Origin: Paenibacillus planticolens
Lineage (GTDB): Bacteria; Bacillota; Bacilli; Paenibacillales; NBRC-103111
Direction of reading: 5' to 3'
Assembly: GCF_013141725.1 (NCBI RefSeq)
Contig: NZ_WHNZ01000015.1
Location: 124,001 to 188,000, forward strand
Length of the DNA stretch: 64,000 nucleotides
In this document: positions 1-8,342 of the stretch, in pieces
How positions within the stretch are numbered: position 1 is the stretch's first letter
Layout: each line of letters opens with the position of its first letter
Translations under genes and position numbers: made by a program
The notes under the pieces: model-generated
Seen by the model: only the letters and a program-made list of their open reading frames with translations
Databases searched by the model: none
Told to the model about the DNA's origin: nothing

Positions 1-261
1 GTAACGAAGATTTCCATGGTTCGCTATGTGGTTCTGCTTGTGCCGGTGACCGTTATGCTAACGGCTTACGGATATGTGGGTTATCTCTTTTTGGCTGGCT
101 CCACGATTCTCGGATTGATCTGGGTGTTCATGAGTGTGAAGGGCTTCAAGGCAACAGGTGAGGCTGAAGTGCAGTGGGCTAAGCGTATGTTTCTTTTCTC
201 TATTATGTATTTAACACTTTTATCGATCCTCATGGTTATTGATACTGTGAAGATTAGCTAG
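1..261 (+). CDS. ctaB: Protoheme IX farnesyltransferase (heme O synthase), C-terminal part
   Basis: The reading frame is open from the first base, so the gene is cut by the window edge and only about the last 86 residues are seen. The fragment holds two or three hydrophobic segments ending in a short polar tail, with the pattern of the last helices of UbiA-type heme O synthases (a charged AEVQWAKRMF stretch followed by a final helix). The enzyme adds a farnesyl group to heme B for cytochrome oxidase. A SCO-type copper chaperone follows 12 bases later and ctaA lies near 28.5 kb, which fits an oxidase-assembly role. The identification rests on a short fragment. Confidence 0.75.
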   Translation, partial: VTKISMVRYVVLLVPVTVMLTAYGYVGYLFLAGSTILGLIWVFMSVKGFKATGEAEVQWAKRMFLFSIMYLTLLSILMVIDTVKIS

Positions 262-273
262 AATTGGGGACGG

Positions 274-915
274 ATGACAACGATGAGTACTTTTTTTGAG
301 AAAAATTGGTTCAAGCTGGCGCTGGGCGCTATCTTGATTGCTATGATTGCTTCTTTTGCCTATAAGCTTTGGGCGAACAGCAGCGAGCCGGACCAACGAT
401 TAACGGCCATGAAGCAGTCGCCATCTTTTCAACTGCAGGACCTGGATGGGAAAACAGTCGCTTCCGCTGATACGGACGGCAAAGTAAGGCTTGTTTATTT
501 CTTCTATTCCTTCTGTCCCGACGTTTGTATGCCGACAACCTTTTTACTGACACAAGTACAGGACGAGCTGAAGAAAAAAGAGTTATTCGGCACGAAATCC
601 GAAATCATTTCTATAACGGTAGATCCCAACCGGGACACGCCCGCTGTGCTTAAAGAATTCGGAGCCAAGTTCGAATCTAAGCCTGATCCAACCGGATGGA
701 TGTTCCTCCGCGGCGAAGAAGCGAAGGTCCATAAGCTTGCAGAGGATTTCGGGATTATGGTGATTAAGGAGAAGGACGGAAACTTCTCTCACTCCAATGC
801 TATTTTACTGGTTGATAAAAAAGGGAAATTGCGGAATTATTACGATGCGAGCAATCCGGAGTTGGATGCCGACCATATTGTCAAAGATGTGGCTACCTTG
901 TCCAAAGAGAAATAA
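274..915 (+). CDS. SCO1/SenC-family copper chaperone for cytochrome c oxidase
   Basis: This is a 213-residue protein with one N-terminal membrane anchor (about residues 13-33) and an extracytoplasmic thioredoxin-like domain. It carries the SCO copper ligands: CPDVC (C81, C85) and the distal histidine H173 in FSHSNAILLVD. SCO proteins deliver copper to the CuA site of cytochrome oxidase and may act as thiol reductants. The gene follows ctaB directly, as expected for oxidase assembly. Two in-frame starts are possible, ATG 274 and ATG 283. The GGGGA at 266-270 sits 3 bases before the first and 12 before the second, so the choice is unresolved. Confidence 0.9.
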   Translation: MTTMSTFFEKNWFKLALGAILIAMIASFAYKLWANSSEPDQRLTAMKQSPSFQLQDLDGKTVASADTDGKVRLVYFFYSFCPDVCMPTTFLLTQVQDELKKKELFGTKSEIISITVDPNRDTPAVLKEFGAKFESKPDPTGWMFLRGEEAKVHKLAEDFGIMVIKEKDGNFSHSNAILLVDKKGKLRNYYDASNPELDADHIVKDVATLSKEK

Positions 916-928
916 TTAATCGCATTAA

Positions 929-1282
929 CTATTCAAAAGCAGGATCTGGCGACGGGTATATAATATACTCCTCCAGGCCTGCTTTTTCTAATTGCTGAAT
1001 GAGATAATCTTCGGGCGTTCCTTCGACGCCGGCATACCCTTTGCGCGTATAAATTTGCTCGGAGTCCGGAAACGTATCCCGCAGGAGGAAGCGGATTTTT
1101 TTGCCGGAAGCGTCATTATCCGTAAACAAATAAACTTGTTTGTCTCCGGCTTTCTTTCTTAATTCATCCAAGGTCTGCGAGCTGGGAGTTCCAAAGGTGC
1201 AAAGAATCTGGACGCTCTCATCAACCACGCGCTTCAAGCGGCTTTTGTCGTTTTTGCCTTCTACAATGATAGTGATCGACAT
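929..1282 (-). CDS. Small Toprim-domain protein (RNase M5-like)
   Basis: This 117-residue protein is essentially a bare Toprim domain: the early glutamate is in IIVEGKND (E8) and the DxD pair in LFTDNDASG (D55, D57). These residues bind Mg2+ in primases, topoisomerases and RNase M5. Start 1282 is chosen over an upstream in-frame ATG because a GGAGG lies 7 bases before it. The protein is much shorter than RNase M5 and lacks its C-terminal domain; it resembles the small Toprim proteins of Bacillus such as YusF. Substrate unknown. It converges with the SCO gene, whose stop is 13 bases away. Confidence 0.75.
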   Translation of the reverse strand: MSITIIVEGKNDKSRLKRVVDESVQILCTFGTPSSQTLDELRKKAGDKQVYLFTDNDASGKKIRFLLRDTFPDSEQIYTRKGYAGVEGTPEDYLIQQLEKAGLEEYIIYPSPDPAFE

Positions 1283-1450
1283 GGGATATCCTCCATCAGG
1301 TTTTTTTTGTAGTATAACCCGTTTTTGCATGCGATCCAAGGATTCCATTCGACGATTGAGCAAATAATACGCTGCCATTTCCCGGGAAATGACAGGGATT
1401 GACAGCACAAAGACGGCTTGATCTTCTCAAGCCGCGGGGCATATGCAGCG

Positions 1451-2617
1451 TTATGTCGTAACAGGCGTTTTAAACGTACGCAGAGGCAATAGGGAAAGGG
1501 CCAGCATAAGGACGAAAAATGCAATGAAATAAGAAGAAATATGGTCGCGAAGCTGACCGGCCAGCATTGGACCGATAAAAGCGCCAACGGAATAAGAGAT
1601 CGAAAGCAAGGAAAAGACACGCCCATATCGGTTGCTGCTGGTGATACTGGCAAGCAAGGCAGCGAGAGCCGGATAAATAACGCCTTTGGCCATGCCAATA
1701 AGGAAGAGTGAGACCGTCAGCGGGATCGGCCACTGGATCGCTAATCCGAAAAATACAGCCGCTAGCGATAAACTTCCGCAAACCGTACGGATAAATGGCG
1801 CAACTTTGTTCAGGAACCAGAAGGAAATACTTAGCAAGGCGCCTAAGCTGATTAGCGTAAAAAAGACGCCGGATGTAAGGATCGATTCTCGTGCAGACTC
1901 CATCAGCGGCAGCTCAAAAAACAAAATACCTTGCGAGCAGGAGAGCGCCATTGGAATAAGAAAAAATAGCCAAGGAATCGACAGCCCGGCCGGCAGGTCG
2001 GAGTGATCGTTTACCATGCCGTGGCCGTGATGGTCCAGGGTTGGAAGTTTGCCGGCGGATTGGCCCAGCAGCTGTTTTTCTTTGACGCCGAATATGGCTA
2101 AGACGCCGGTTGCAATAAGGATCCAGCCAAGGACGGAGAAGGATGTTGTAAAACCGATCTTGGCAACAAGAACAGCTCCTGCCGCTGGGGAAACAACCGA
2201 TGCCAACGTGTGGACTAGACCGTTCCCTGCCATCAGCTTGCTCTGTTGGATGCTGTCTTTGGCGATGCGGGCGAGCAACGACAGGCAGGCCGGGGATAAG
2301 AAGGCGAGCACGAAGCCGCTAATGGAACGAATGTAAAGCAGGTGCCACGGATCTTTGACGTTGGATTGAAAAAGTAAGATGATCCCTGCTACAATCAGGC
2401 TAAAGACGATGAAATATTTACTGCCGTATTTGTCCACGCCATAGCCAGCCATAAGATTGCCCGGTAAATGCGTGATCGAGTATACGCCCATAATTAGCCC
2501 AATAAAGGAAGGTGCCGCTCCTAAGGATAAGGCGAAAGGAGAAAGAATCGGGTACTGCGCGTGCAAATCAAAAAAAGCAACAAACATAAATAAGTACAGC
2601 CAAAGGGCTGTGCGCAT
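1451..2617 (-). CDS. Major facilitator superfamily transporter
   Basis: This 388-residue protein is made of about 12 hydrophobic segments, with a polar loop near residues 185-210 between two six-helix halves, as in MFS permeases. The loop after helix 2 has the MFS signature region (GYGVDKYGSKY), a variant of the motif A pattern GxxxDRxGR/K. The start ATG has GAGGTGG just upstream. The substrate cannot be told from sequence; proteins of this size are often drug or sugar exporters. It is transcribed alone, away from the small membrane-protein genes that follow. Confidence 0.85.
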   Translation of the reverse strand: MRTALWLYLFMFVAFFDLHAQYPILSPFALSLGAAPSFIGLIMGVYSITHLPGNLMAGYGVDKYGSKYFIVFSLIVAGIILLFQSNVKDPWHLLYIRSISGFVLAFLSPACLSLLARIAKDSIQQSKLMAGNGLVHTLASVVSPAAGAVLVAKIGFTTSFSVLGWILIATGVLAIFGVKEKQLLGQSAGKLPTLDHHGHGMVNDHSDLPAGLSIPWLFFLIPMALSCSQGILFFELPLMESARESILTSGVFFTLISLGALLSISFWFLNKVAPFIRTVCGSLSLAAVFFGLAIQWPIPLTVSLFLIGMAKGVIYPALAALLASITSSNRYGRVFSLLSISYSVGAFIGPMLAGQLRDHISSYFIAFFVLMLALSLLPLRTFKTPVTT

Positions 2618-2726
2618 GTGCTCACCACCTCGTTAGATAGTCTTGTCTCTTTCTTAAGATGTACGCCGCTCGTCCGATGGATATGACCTTTCGGCGCAAA
2701 TGACACAATTCTAACGGGAGGAAGTT

Positions 2727-2882
2727 ATGGATGCTTATGTGATTGTTTTACTCGCATGTGTTGCTGTTTTTCTAGTATTCCGCCTGCGGCAGTCCTTTCG
2801 CAAAACGCGGGGCAGAGTCGATCAAACAGAAGAGATTCAGCGGAAATTAGCGCAGCTAAGGAAAAAAAGAGATGAAGACTAA
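2727..2882 (+). CDS. Small single-span membrane protein (51 aa)
   Basis: An ATG with a strong GGGAGG site 5 bases upstream opens a 51-codon frame. Residues 2-20 are a hydrophobic helix (start MDAYVIVLLACVAV) and the rest is highly charged, ending LAQLRKKRDED. I do not recognise the family. The good ribosome binding site and the clean membrane-anchor plus basic-tail design support a real gene. It starts the plus-strand run that continues with the two membrane proteins downstream. Confidence 0.6.
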   Translation: MDAYVIVLLACVAVFLVFRLRQSFRKTRGRVDQTEEIQRKLAQLRKKRDED

Positions 2883-2936
2883 GGATTCCCTGTAGTATGA
2901 TAGGTAGGGACTTTTGGATAAATAGGAGGGGTTCAT

Positions 2937-3371
2937 TTGGATCAGTGGATTACATTTGCACAGGATCGTTGGTATTTACTTGTAGCTGCTATTATTGTTT
3001 TATTTATCGTTATAGGGATTGTGAAAACTGTCGTGAAGTGGATTGTTGTCATTGCCGTTGTCGGCGCCCTCATCGTTTACGGATCAAGTTATACGGATAA
3101 AATAAAGGATATTGGGGCAAGCGTCGTAGCCCAGGTTGGCGATGAGGTCAAAGATAAAGCGATCAGCACGTTGACTGCCGAAGCGAAAGAAGCGCAATTC
3201 AAAGCAAATCCTGACGGTTCCTTTCTCGTTACGACGAAGAGCCTGAAAGTGGAAGGCAAAGCGGGATCGGATGAAGTGCAAGTTACCTTTCTTGGCAAAA
3301 CATTCAAGATGAATGCGAATGCAGCGCTGAATGCTTTTATCGATCAGGCGAAGAAAAACGCAGGGCAATAG
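2937..3371 (+). CDS. Membrane protein of unknown function, TTG start
   Basis: This 144-residue protein begins at TTG 2937, decided by AGGAGGGG at 2924-2931 with 5 bases of spacing. The N-terminal third is hydrophobic (about residues 12-50, one long or two short membrane segments); the remainder is soluble, beta-rich and lysine-rich, and presumably lies outside the membrane. No known motif is visible. It lies 31 bases before the CvpA-like/transglutaminase gene and probably shares its transcript, so a role in the cell envelope is an inference from position only. Confidence 0.7.
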   Translation: MDQWITFAQDRWYLLVAAIIVLFIVIGIVKTVVKWIVVIAVVGALIVYGSSYTDKIKDIGASVVAQVGDEVKDKAISTLTAEAKEAQFKANPDGSFLVTTKSLKVEGKAGSDEVQVTFLGKTFKMNANAALNAFIDQAKKNAGQ

Positions 3372-3402
3372 AAAAGGTTAATACGAAGGAGGGTGAGCGG
3401 TC

Positions 3403-4551
3403 ATGACGGATATTACATGGCTCAAAGCCAGTTCAATCAATTTCATATCCATTGTGATTGTGCTCACTTTTGCAGGTTCCGTCTTACAAGGTATTTTCCG
3501 GGGCGGGTCCGGGTCTGCCAAACATCTGCTCTCCATGCTCGTGGAGGCGGCCGTCGTCATCGTGTCCATGTTTGTTGCGTGGAAAGGTGTTGGGCTCGTT
3601 TCGCCATGGATTCAAACCTGGTTGAAAGATCAAAATCTGCAAGTACCGTCCGTAGAGATTAGCGCGCTTAAACAAGCGTATTATACAGCTATAACAAGCA
3701 TACGTGATTTCCCGCTGCTGCGTTTCGGCGTTTTGTTCCTGCTCGGCTATCTGATTGTGAAACAGTTCCTGAATTTGTTGATTGATCCGTTGATCGGTCG
3801 ATGGCTGGCCCATCGCGATCCTTATCGGGAGCGCAGCAGTTCGATTCTCTCCTCGATTTCCGGCGGTGCCATAGGGTCTGTCGCAGGTTTTGCAAGAGCT
3901 CTTATTCTCATCGCCGTGCTGTTTATTTACGTGACTTTATTCCCGCATTCCATGATCGCGCCGTACATTGAATCTTCACAGATGTATCAAAAAGGGGCGA
4001 AGGAAGTGATTTCTCCCTTCACGGGCGATTTCATCGCCGACAAGGCGCCGGTGTTTACCCGCGCGGTGGAGCAGGAATTCACAAACATTTTACAACGGAA
4101 ATATGAAGTTCTGGATGCGAAGGTTCCCGGCAATATCGTAGATGCAGCCAAAGAAGTAACGGCCGGGGGATCGACGGACGAGGAGAAGGCGAAGCTGCTT
4201 TACAACTGGGTCGGCAGCAGGGTCCATTACGATTGGGATAAGGTGAAGCTGTATGAAGAACAGCGCATTTGGAAGGAACAGACGCCGGAAGATACGTTCA
4301 ATACCAAAGAAGGCGTATGCATCGACTACTCAAGACTGTATGCCCAAATGGCGAGAGCCGTAGGCCTGGATGTGAAGGTTGTAACGGGCCTTGGTTATGA
4401 CGGGCAGGGCAGCTACGGACCTCACGCTTGGAATGAGGTGTACCTGAAGGAGTCCAATCGCTGGGTGCCGCTCGATTCCACTTGGGTGGCCAGTGGGGGA
4501 AACTGGTTCAATCCGCCAAATTTTGACCAGACGCATATTAAAGATGCTTAA
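3403..4551 (+). CDS. Membrane protein with CvpA-like N-terminus and transglutaminase-like domain
   Basis: This 382-residue protein has two parts. Residues about 10-190 contain four or more membrane segments with a CvpA-like signature (GGAIGSVAGFARALILIA, near 154-171). Residues about 255-382 form a transglutaminase-like domain with the catalytic triad Cys306 (EGVCIDYSRL), His341 (GPHAWNEVY) and Asp358 (WVPLDSTW). Such domains are typically cysteine proteases or cross-linking enzymes. The start is supported by GGAGGGTGA 8 bases upstream. The membrane topology was not worked out, so the side on which the catalytic domain lies is uncertain. Confidence 0.8.
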   Translation: MTDITWLKASSINFISIVIVLTFAGSVLQGIFRGGSGSAKHLLSMLVEAAVVIVSMFVAWKGVGLVSPWIQTWLKDQNLQVPSVEISALKQAYYTAITSIRDFPLLRFGVLFLLGYLIVKQFLNLLIDPLIGRWLAHRDPYRERSSSILSSISGGAIGSVAGFARALILIAVLFIYVTLFPHSMIAPYIESSQMYQKGAKEVISPFTGDFIADKAPVFTRAVEQEFTNILQRKYEVLDAKVPGNIVDAAKEVTAGGSTDEEKAKLLYNWVGSRVHYDWDKVKLYEEQRIWKEQTPEDTFNTKEGVCIDYSRLYAQMARAVGLDVKVVTGLGYDGQGSYGPHAWNEVYLKESNRWVPLDSTWVASGGNWFNPPNFDQTHIKDA

Positions 4552-4574
4552 TTATACGGCAAGCTTATACAAGC

Positions 4575-4614
4575 AAGGAGGCCTTCTCTCGGAGATCTGA
4601 GGGGGGCTTTTTTT
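4575..4614 (+). terminator. Rho-independent terminator after the transglutaminase gene
   Basis: An imperfect hairpin (AAGGAGGCCTTCTC pairing with GAGGGGGGCTT, with one G-G mismatch and some G-T pairs) runs into a T-rich tract, 25 bases after the stop codon. Confidence 0.65.
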
Positions 4615-4726
4615 ATTTGCTTAAGCATGTGAACCATTTTTGAGGAGATCTTTCGTGGTTTTTCTCATCTATAAGTAAATGTGGTAAACTAATAAGGTAT
4701 TATTTTGAGAGGATGAAGGAGTCCGT

Positions 4727-5452
4727 ATGTCTAAACCCATTCATGAATACCCTATGATATACTTAGATGCTGGGGACACGCTATTAACGATTCCTGCAGC
4801 CCAAACGATTTTGAAGCAGTACTTGCAAGTCCGGTCCGTTGACCGTGATGAGGCTATCATCAGTGAACTTTTTACAGAAGCTTTTCGTCTTTTTTATTAT
4901 GTGAATAAACAGGATAATTTCATTGTGTGTTCGCCAGAGTCAGATCGTGAATTCTGGGTCAATCTATATAAATACGTGCTTCATAAACTAGGCATCCATG
5001 AGGAGTGGACAGAGGAAGAGATCTTCAAATGCTGTCATGAATTGTACGAGATCTATACTGCGCCCGAGTATTATGAGTTATTTGAGGATGTTAAGCCTTT
5101 TCTGGAACGGCTTCGAGCCGGTGGCTTTCGAATTGGAATCATTAGCAATTTTGCGCCTACGTTGAAAGCTATTTTAGAGGATAAAGGGATTTTACACTAT
5201 TTTGATCCTGTGCTTGTGTCGACAGAGGTTGGCCTCGAGAAGCCGGATCCGGCGATTTTTAAGTTAGCCTTAGAGAAGGCGGGATTAGCAGCGAAAGACG
5301 TGCTGTATATCGGCGATCATGAAACGAATGACGTTTGGGCGCCGTCTCAAGTCGGTATCGATGCGGTCCGCATTATTCGTTATGACTACCATACCGGGAG
5401 GGGTATTAGATCCCTGCTTGAGCTTTTTGAAGAACAACAAGCAATTGTGTAA
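4727..5452 (+). CDS. HAD-superfamily hydrolase (haloacid dehalogenase/phosphatase type)
   Basis: This 241-residue protein has all four HAD motifs: nucleophile Asp in YLDAGDTLL near residue 15 (the second acidic position is Gly, as in many HAD subgroup I members), Ser/Thr motif IISNFAPT, Lys in GLEKPDPAIF, and the acidic motif YIGDHETNDV. A helical cap lies between motifs I and II, marking subfamily IA. The substrate is unknown; most relatives are small-metabolite phosphatases. The start ATG has AAGGAG upstream. The gene precedes the PBP gene by 18 bases and may be co-transcribed with it. Confidence 0.85.
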   Translation: MSKPIHEYPMIYLDAGDTLLTIPAAQTILKQYLQVRSVDRDEAIISELFTEAFRLFYYVNKQDNFIVCSPESDREFWVNLYKYVLHKLGIHEEWTEEEIFKCCHELYEIYTAPEYYELFEDVKPFLERLRAGGFRIGIISNFAPTLKAILEDKGILHYFDPVLVSTEVGLEKPDPAIFKLALEKAGLAAKDVLYIGDHETNDVWAPSQVGIDAVRIIRYDYHTGRGIRSLLELFEEQQAIV

Positions 5453-5470
5453 GAAAGGATCTGAGTGTGA

Positions 5471-7537
5471 ATGAAGCCATCCATAATGGATGATCCCAAG
5501 AAAAAAGAAATCACCAAGAAACGGCACTTTTCGTTTCGGATCAATATCTTTTTCTTTGTTACGTTCTTATTATTTTCCGTACTCATCGTGCGTTTGGCCA
5601 TTTTACAATTCGTTCAAGCCAAAGATTTGAAAGCGGCTGAGAATACCAATACGAATCAGACCAATAAGATTGCTCCTATCCGCGGCAACATTTATGATTC
5701 AACGAAATCTCCTCTTGCTTATACCATCCCCGTGCAGTCCTTGTTTTTCCGGATTGAGCCGTCTCAGCAGGATAAAGATGAAGTTATTCGCATGGCTACT
5801 AGGCTGAAAACGGACGTTTTCGATAAATACGGCAAACCGGATTCCAAAAAGCTGGAACCCGCGGACATCGTGCTGGCCATGGACCTTGGCTATGATATCA
5901 ACAAGAACAAAGTGAAAGATCCCAGTTATTACTGGGTTCCGCGGAAAATTAAGACCGATTTGTCCAATAAAGAAATCGCGTATTTGCTTGAGCACCGGGA
6001 TGAATTCAAGTGGTTGGAAGTAACGGAGGAAAGCATCCGGACCTATGAATTGGACGATGATGGCACAACGACGATTGCTCCGCAATTAATTGGATACCTG
6101 AAATCGTATTCCACCGATAAAGCGAAAGAGATGTACAAAGATAACGAGAACAGCAAGGAATATCTCGATACCGAAAATGTAGGCTTCGATGGCATCGAGC
6201 GCATGTACCAAGACGAGCTTCGCGGGAAAAACGGGTCCAAAATTTACCCTGTTAATGCCGCGATGAAAATTATCGGCCGAGCGACCGTAACAAAGCCAAC
6301 CAAGGGCAATAACTTGTATTTGTCCATCAATAAGGACATTCAGAAAACCGCTGAAAAAGCGATTAAAGAGCAGCTTGATTTTCTGCACTCCCCTTATGCC
6401 CGTAATGATTCTTATATCAAGTATGGGGTGAATGCGCAGGCCGGTTATGCGGTTGCTATGGAAGTGGATACAGGGCGCGTCGTCACTATGGCCAATTTCC
6501 CTGATTACAATTCGAACGATTGGACGGGCGGCATTTCGCAAGCTACTCTCGATGACATAGGATCTTATATTGCCAATGGGTCGATTACAACCGCGTATCC
6601 GAAATACACAGACAAAGAGCGTCCGAAACATCCTTCGTCGATCGTCTTCATGGGGTCCACGATTAAGCCTTTGTCGGTGTTAATCGGTTTAACGGAAAAA
6701 TTGATTACGCCTTCCAATCAATATTATTACGATTCGGGTACCTTTACTTTTGGTAAGGCCAATTCTACAAGTTCAATTTCTAACTCAGGTAAAACGGCAT
6801 ATGGAAACTTAGATGCCTCCAGCGCCATCGAACATTCGTCCAATACGTACATGTCGGCCAAAGTCGGCATCCCGTTTTATTCGAAATACGGAGGCGAAAA
6901 TCCCGCGGTAACCGACAAGTGGGCGGAATATTTAGCGAAGTTCGGCATAGGCGTCAAAACCGGAAGCGGCTTGCCCGGCGAAAATGCCGGTTCCAATGAC
7001 TTTACCAAGAACGCCAAGAAAGACAGTTATCAGTCTGCCATGGTCTATGCTTCTTGGGGACAGAACGAGAAAACGACAACGCTGCAGCTCGCGCAGTTCG
7101 CTGCCACACTGGGCAGCCGCGGCAAACGGATGAAGCCGTTGTTCGTAGACGAAATTCGCAGCTTCGAAGGCGAACTAGTTAAGAAAGTGGAGCCTGAAGT
7201 GCTGGATGACTCTACTGCTATGTTTGCCAAAAATGACTGGAATACGATCATCCATGGTATGAAGAGCGGCGCCGAGGGCATCGAGGAGCTGCCGTATAAC
7301 GTGGCGCGGAAGACAGGAACGTCGACGCAAGCGGTCTCCGGCGGTACGATCGACAACGCCGTGTTCATCGCGTTCGCGCCGGTGGAGAATCCGAAGCTGG
7401 CCGTCGCGGTCGTCGTGCCGGAAGGCGGATACGGGCGCTATGGAGCCTCCCCGATTGCGGCCAAAATCTTTCAGGCGTACGATGCGGCCAACGATGGCAT
7501 TTTGACGAAGCTTGGCGGCGGGAAGAAGCCTTGGTAG
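5471..7537 (+). CDS. Class B penicillin-binding protein (peptidoglycan transpeptidase)
   Basis: This 688-residue protein has a short cytoplasmic tail, one membrane anchor (about residues 22-48), a PBP dimerisation domain (about 65-270) with the RGNIYD motif, and a transpeptidase domain with SxxK (Ser396-Lys399 in GSTIK), SxN (Ser456-Asn458) and KTG (614-616 in RKTGTS). It cross-links peptidoglycan and belongs to the PBP2/PbpA-PbpH group. ATG 5471 is the first possible start because TGA precedes it in frame. The C-terminal ~17 codons recur in degenerate form 395 bases downstream (see 7882-7942). Confidence 0.9.
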   Translation: MKPSIMDDPKKKEITKKRHFSFRINIFFFVTFLLFSVLIVRLAILQFVQAKDLKAAENTNTNQTNKIAPIRGNIYDSTKSPLAYTIPVQSLFFRIEPSQQDKDEVIRMATRLKTDVFDKYGKPDSKKLEPADIVLAMDLGYDINKNKVKDPSYYWVPRKIKTDLSNKEIAYLLEHRDEFKWLEVTEESIRTYELDDDGTTTIAPQLIGYLKSYSTDKAKEMYKDNENSKEYLDTENVGFDGIERMYQDELRGKNGSKIYPVNAAMKIIGRATVTKPTKGNNLYLSINKDIQKTAEKAIKEQLDFLHSPYARNDSYIKYGVNAQAGYAVAMEVDTGRVVTMANFPDYNSNDWTGGISQATLDDIGSYIANGSITTAYPKYTDKERPKHPSSIVFMGSTIKPLSVLIGLTEKLITPSNQYYYDSGTFTFGKANSTSSISNSGKTAYGNLDASSAIEHSSNTYMSAKVGIPFYSKYGGENPAVTDKWAEYLAKFGIGVKTGSGLPGENAGSNDFTKNAKKDSYQSAMVYASWGQNEKTTTLQLAQFAATLGSRGKRMKPLFVDEIRSFEGELVKKVEPEVLDDSTAMFAKNDWNTIIHGMKSGAEGIEELPYNVARKTGTSTQAVSGGTIDNAVFIAFAPVENPKLAVAVVVPEGGYGRYGASPIAAKIFQAYDAANDGILTKLGGGKKPW

Positions 7538-7585
7538 GTGGGCAGGGCCTTGCAAGAGGCCTTGTAAGAACAGCTCCGAGAGCAT

Positions 7586-7773
7586 TAACTGTAAAACATA
7601 CAGTAAATTTGGCGTGCGGAGCGTATTTTACGGGATTACCTGCATTTCCTACATGTAATTTCTATGGAAATCGTGGATTCGCTGCTTTGCAGTGAAATTA
7701 CCTGTACTTTTTACAGGTAAACGATATAAAACGCGGCTTCCTTGGCAATTTTGATGTACAAAATGCAGGTTAC
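7586..7773. repeat. Array of four related ~20-25 bp palindromes
   Basis: Four imperfect palindromes share the core TTACCTGTAyTTTnTACAGGTAA: 7586-7610 (ACTGTA-aaaca-TACAGT), 7636-7660 (TTACCTGCATTTCCTACATGTAA), 7698-7720 (the most perfect copy) and 7755-7773 (a half-degenerate copy). They are separated by about 25-40 bp of unrelated sequence. No coding frame with a start and ribosome binding site runs through them. The stretch lies between the PBP stop codon and a strong terminator, so it would form the 3' untranslated region of the PBP message. Confidence 0.7.
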
Positions 7774-7801
7774 TAAGTTCAACCAATAGAGGAACTTATG
7801 C

Positions 7802-7846
7802 AAAAACCTCCAGACCCACTTTAAATAAGTGGGTTTGGAGGTTTTT
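7802..7846. terminator. Strong bidirectional terminator hairpin
   Basis: A 20-bp stem (7802-7821 with 7827-7846) closes a TAAAT loop. The arms read AAAAACCTCCAGACCCACTT and its complement with one mismatch, giving A-run/stem/T-run on both strands. It is the likely end of the PBP transcript. Confidence 0.85.
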
Positions 7847-7881
7847 ATGAGTTGCTCTTGGATTTTAGGTCAATTTCGTCT

Positions 7882-7942
7882 GCCAACGAAGGTATTTAGA
7901 CGAAGTTTGGCGGCGGGAAGGAGCCTTGGTAGGAGGTCAGGG
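7882..7942 (+). pseudogene. Degenerate duplicate of the PBP gene 3' end
   Basis: These 61 bases match 7487-7547 (the last ~17 codons, stop and 10 bases downstream of the PBP gene) at 54 of 61 positions with no gaps. Read in the PBP frame it gives ANEGI-stop-TKFGGGKEPW-stop against ANDGILTKLGGGKKPW-stop. One change makes an internal stop, so it is not coding. No similarity to the PBP gene is seen upstream of 7882. It is best read as the remnant of a tandem second PBP copy, or of a local duplication into which other sequence was inserted. Confidence 0.75.
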
Positions 7943-7958
7943 GAGGTATGTACTTGAG

Positions 7959-8302
7959 ACGCTCGAGACACTGAAGCGCTTAGATGCGTAGATACTGGGA
8001 TTCCGAGCCATTAGACATGGAAACAGTGGTGTAGGGAAACACCGAGTCACCGAGACACCGAAGCACGAGAGCATGTAAACATGGAAAGACGGAAAGATGG
8101 AACCCCGCAACCCCAGACCCCAGACCTCCAGACCTCCAGACCTCCAGACCCCCAGACCCCCAGACCCCCAGACCCCCAGACCCCCAGACCCCCAGACCCC
8201 CAGACCCCCAGACCCCTGCAACGCCGCAATGCTGCAACACCGCAACGCCGCAACCCCGCAACCCCGCAACCCCGCAACACGTAGGCACCGATCCACCGCC
8301 CC
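7959..8302. repeat. Octamer array: 43 consecutive 8-bp units in one register
   Basis: From 7959 the sequence can be cut into 8-mers without a slip. The first part is degenerate (for example ACACCGAG, TCACCGAG, ACACCGAA, AGACGGAA, AGATGGAA), the middle is nearly perfect (TCCAGACC three times at 8127-8150, then CCCAGACC eight times at 8151-8214), and the end is GCCGCAAC/CCCGCAAC (8215-8278) followed by decayed units. Because 8 is not a multiple of 3, several frames on both strands stay open by chance and would encode 8-residue repeats; none has a convincing start site and I do not call them genes. Confidence 0.9.
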
Positions 8303-8342
8303 CCCACCCAGTAATCAGATTATGCTAGTTCCTTTCGCGAAA

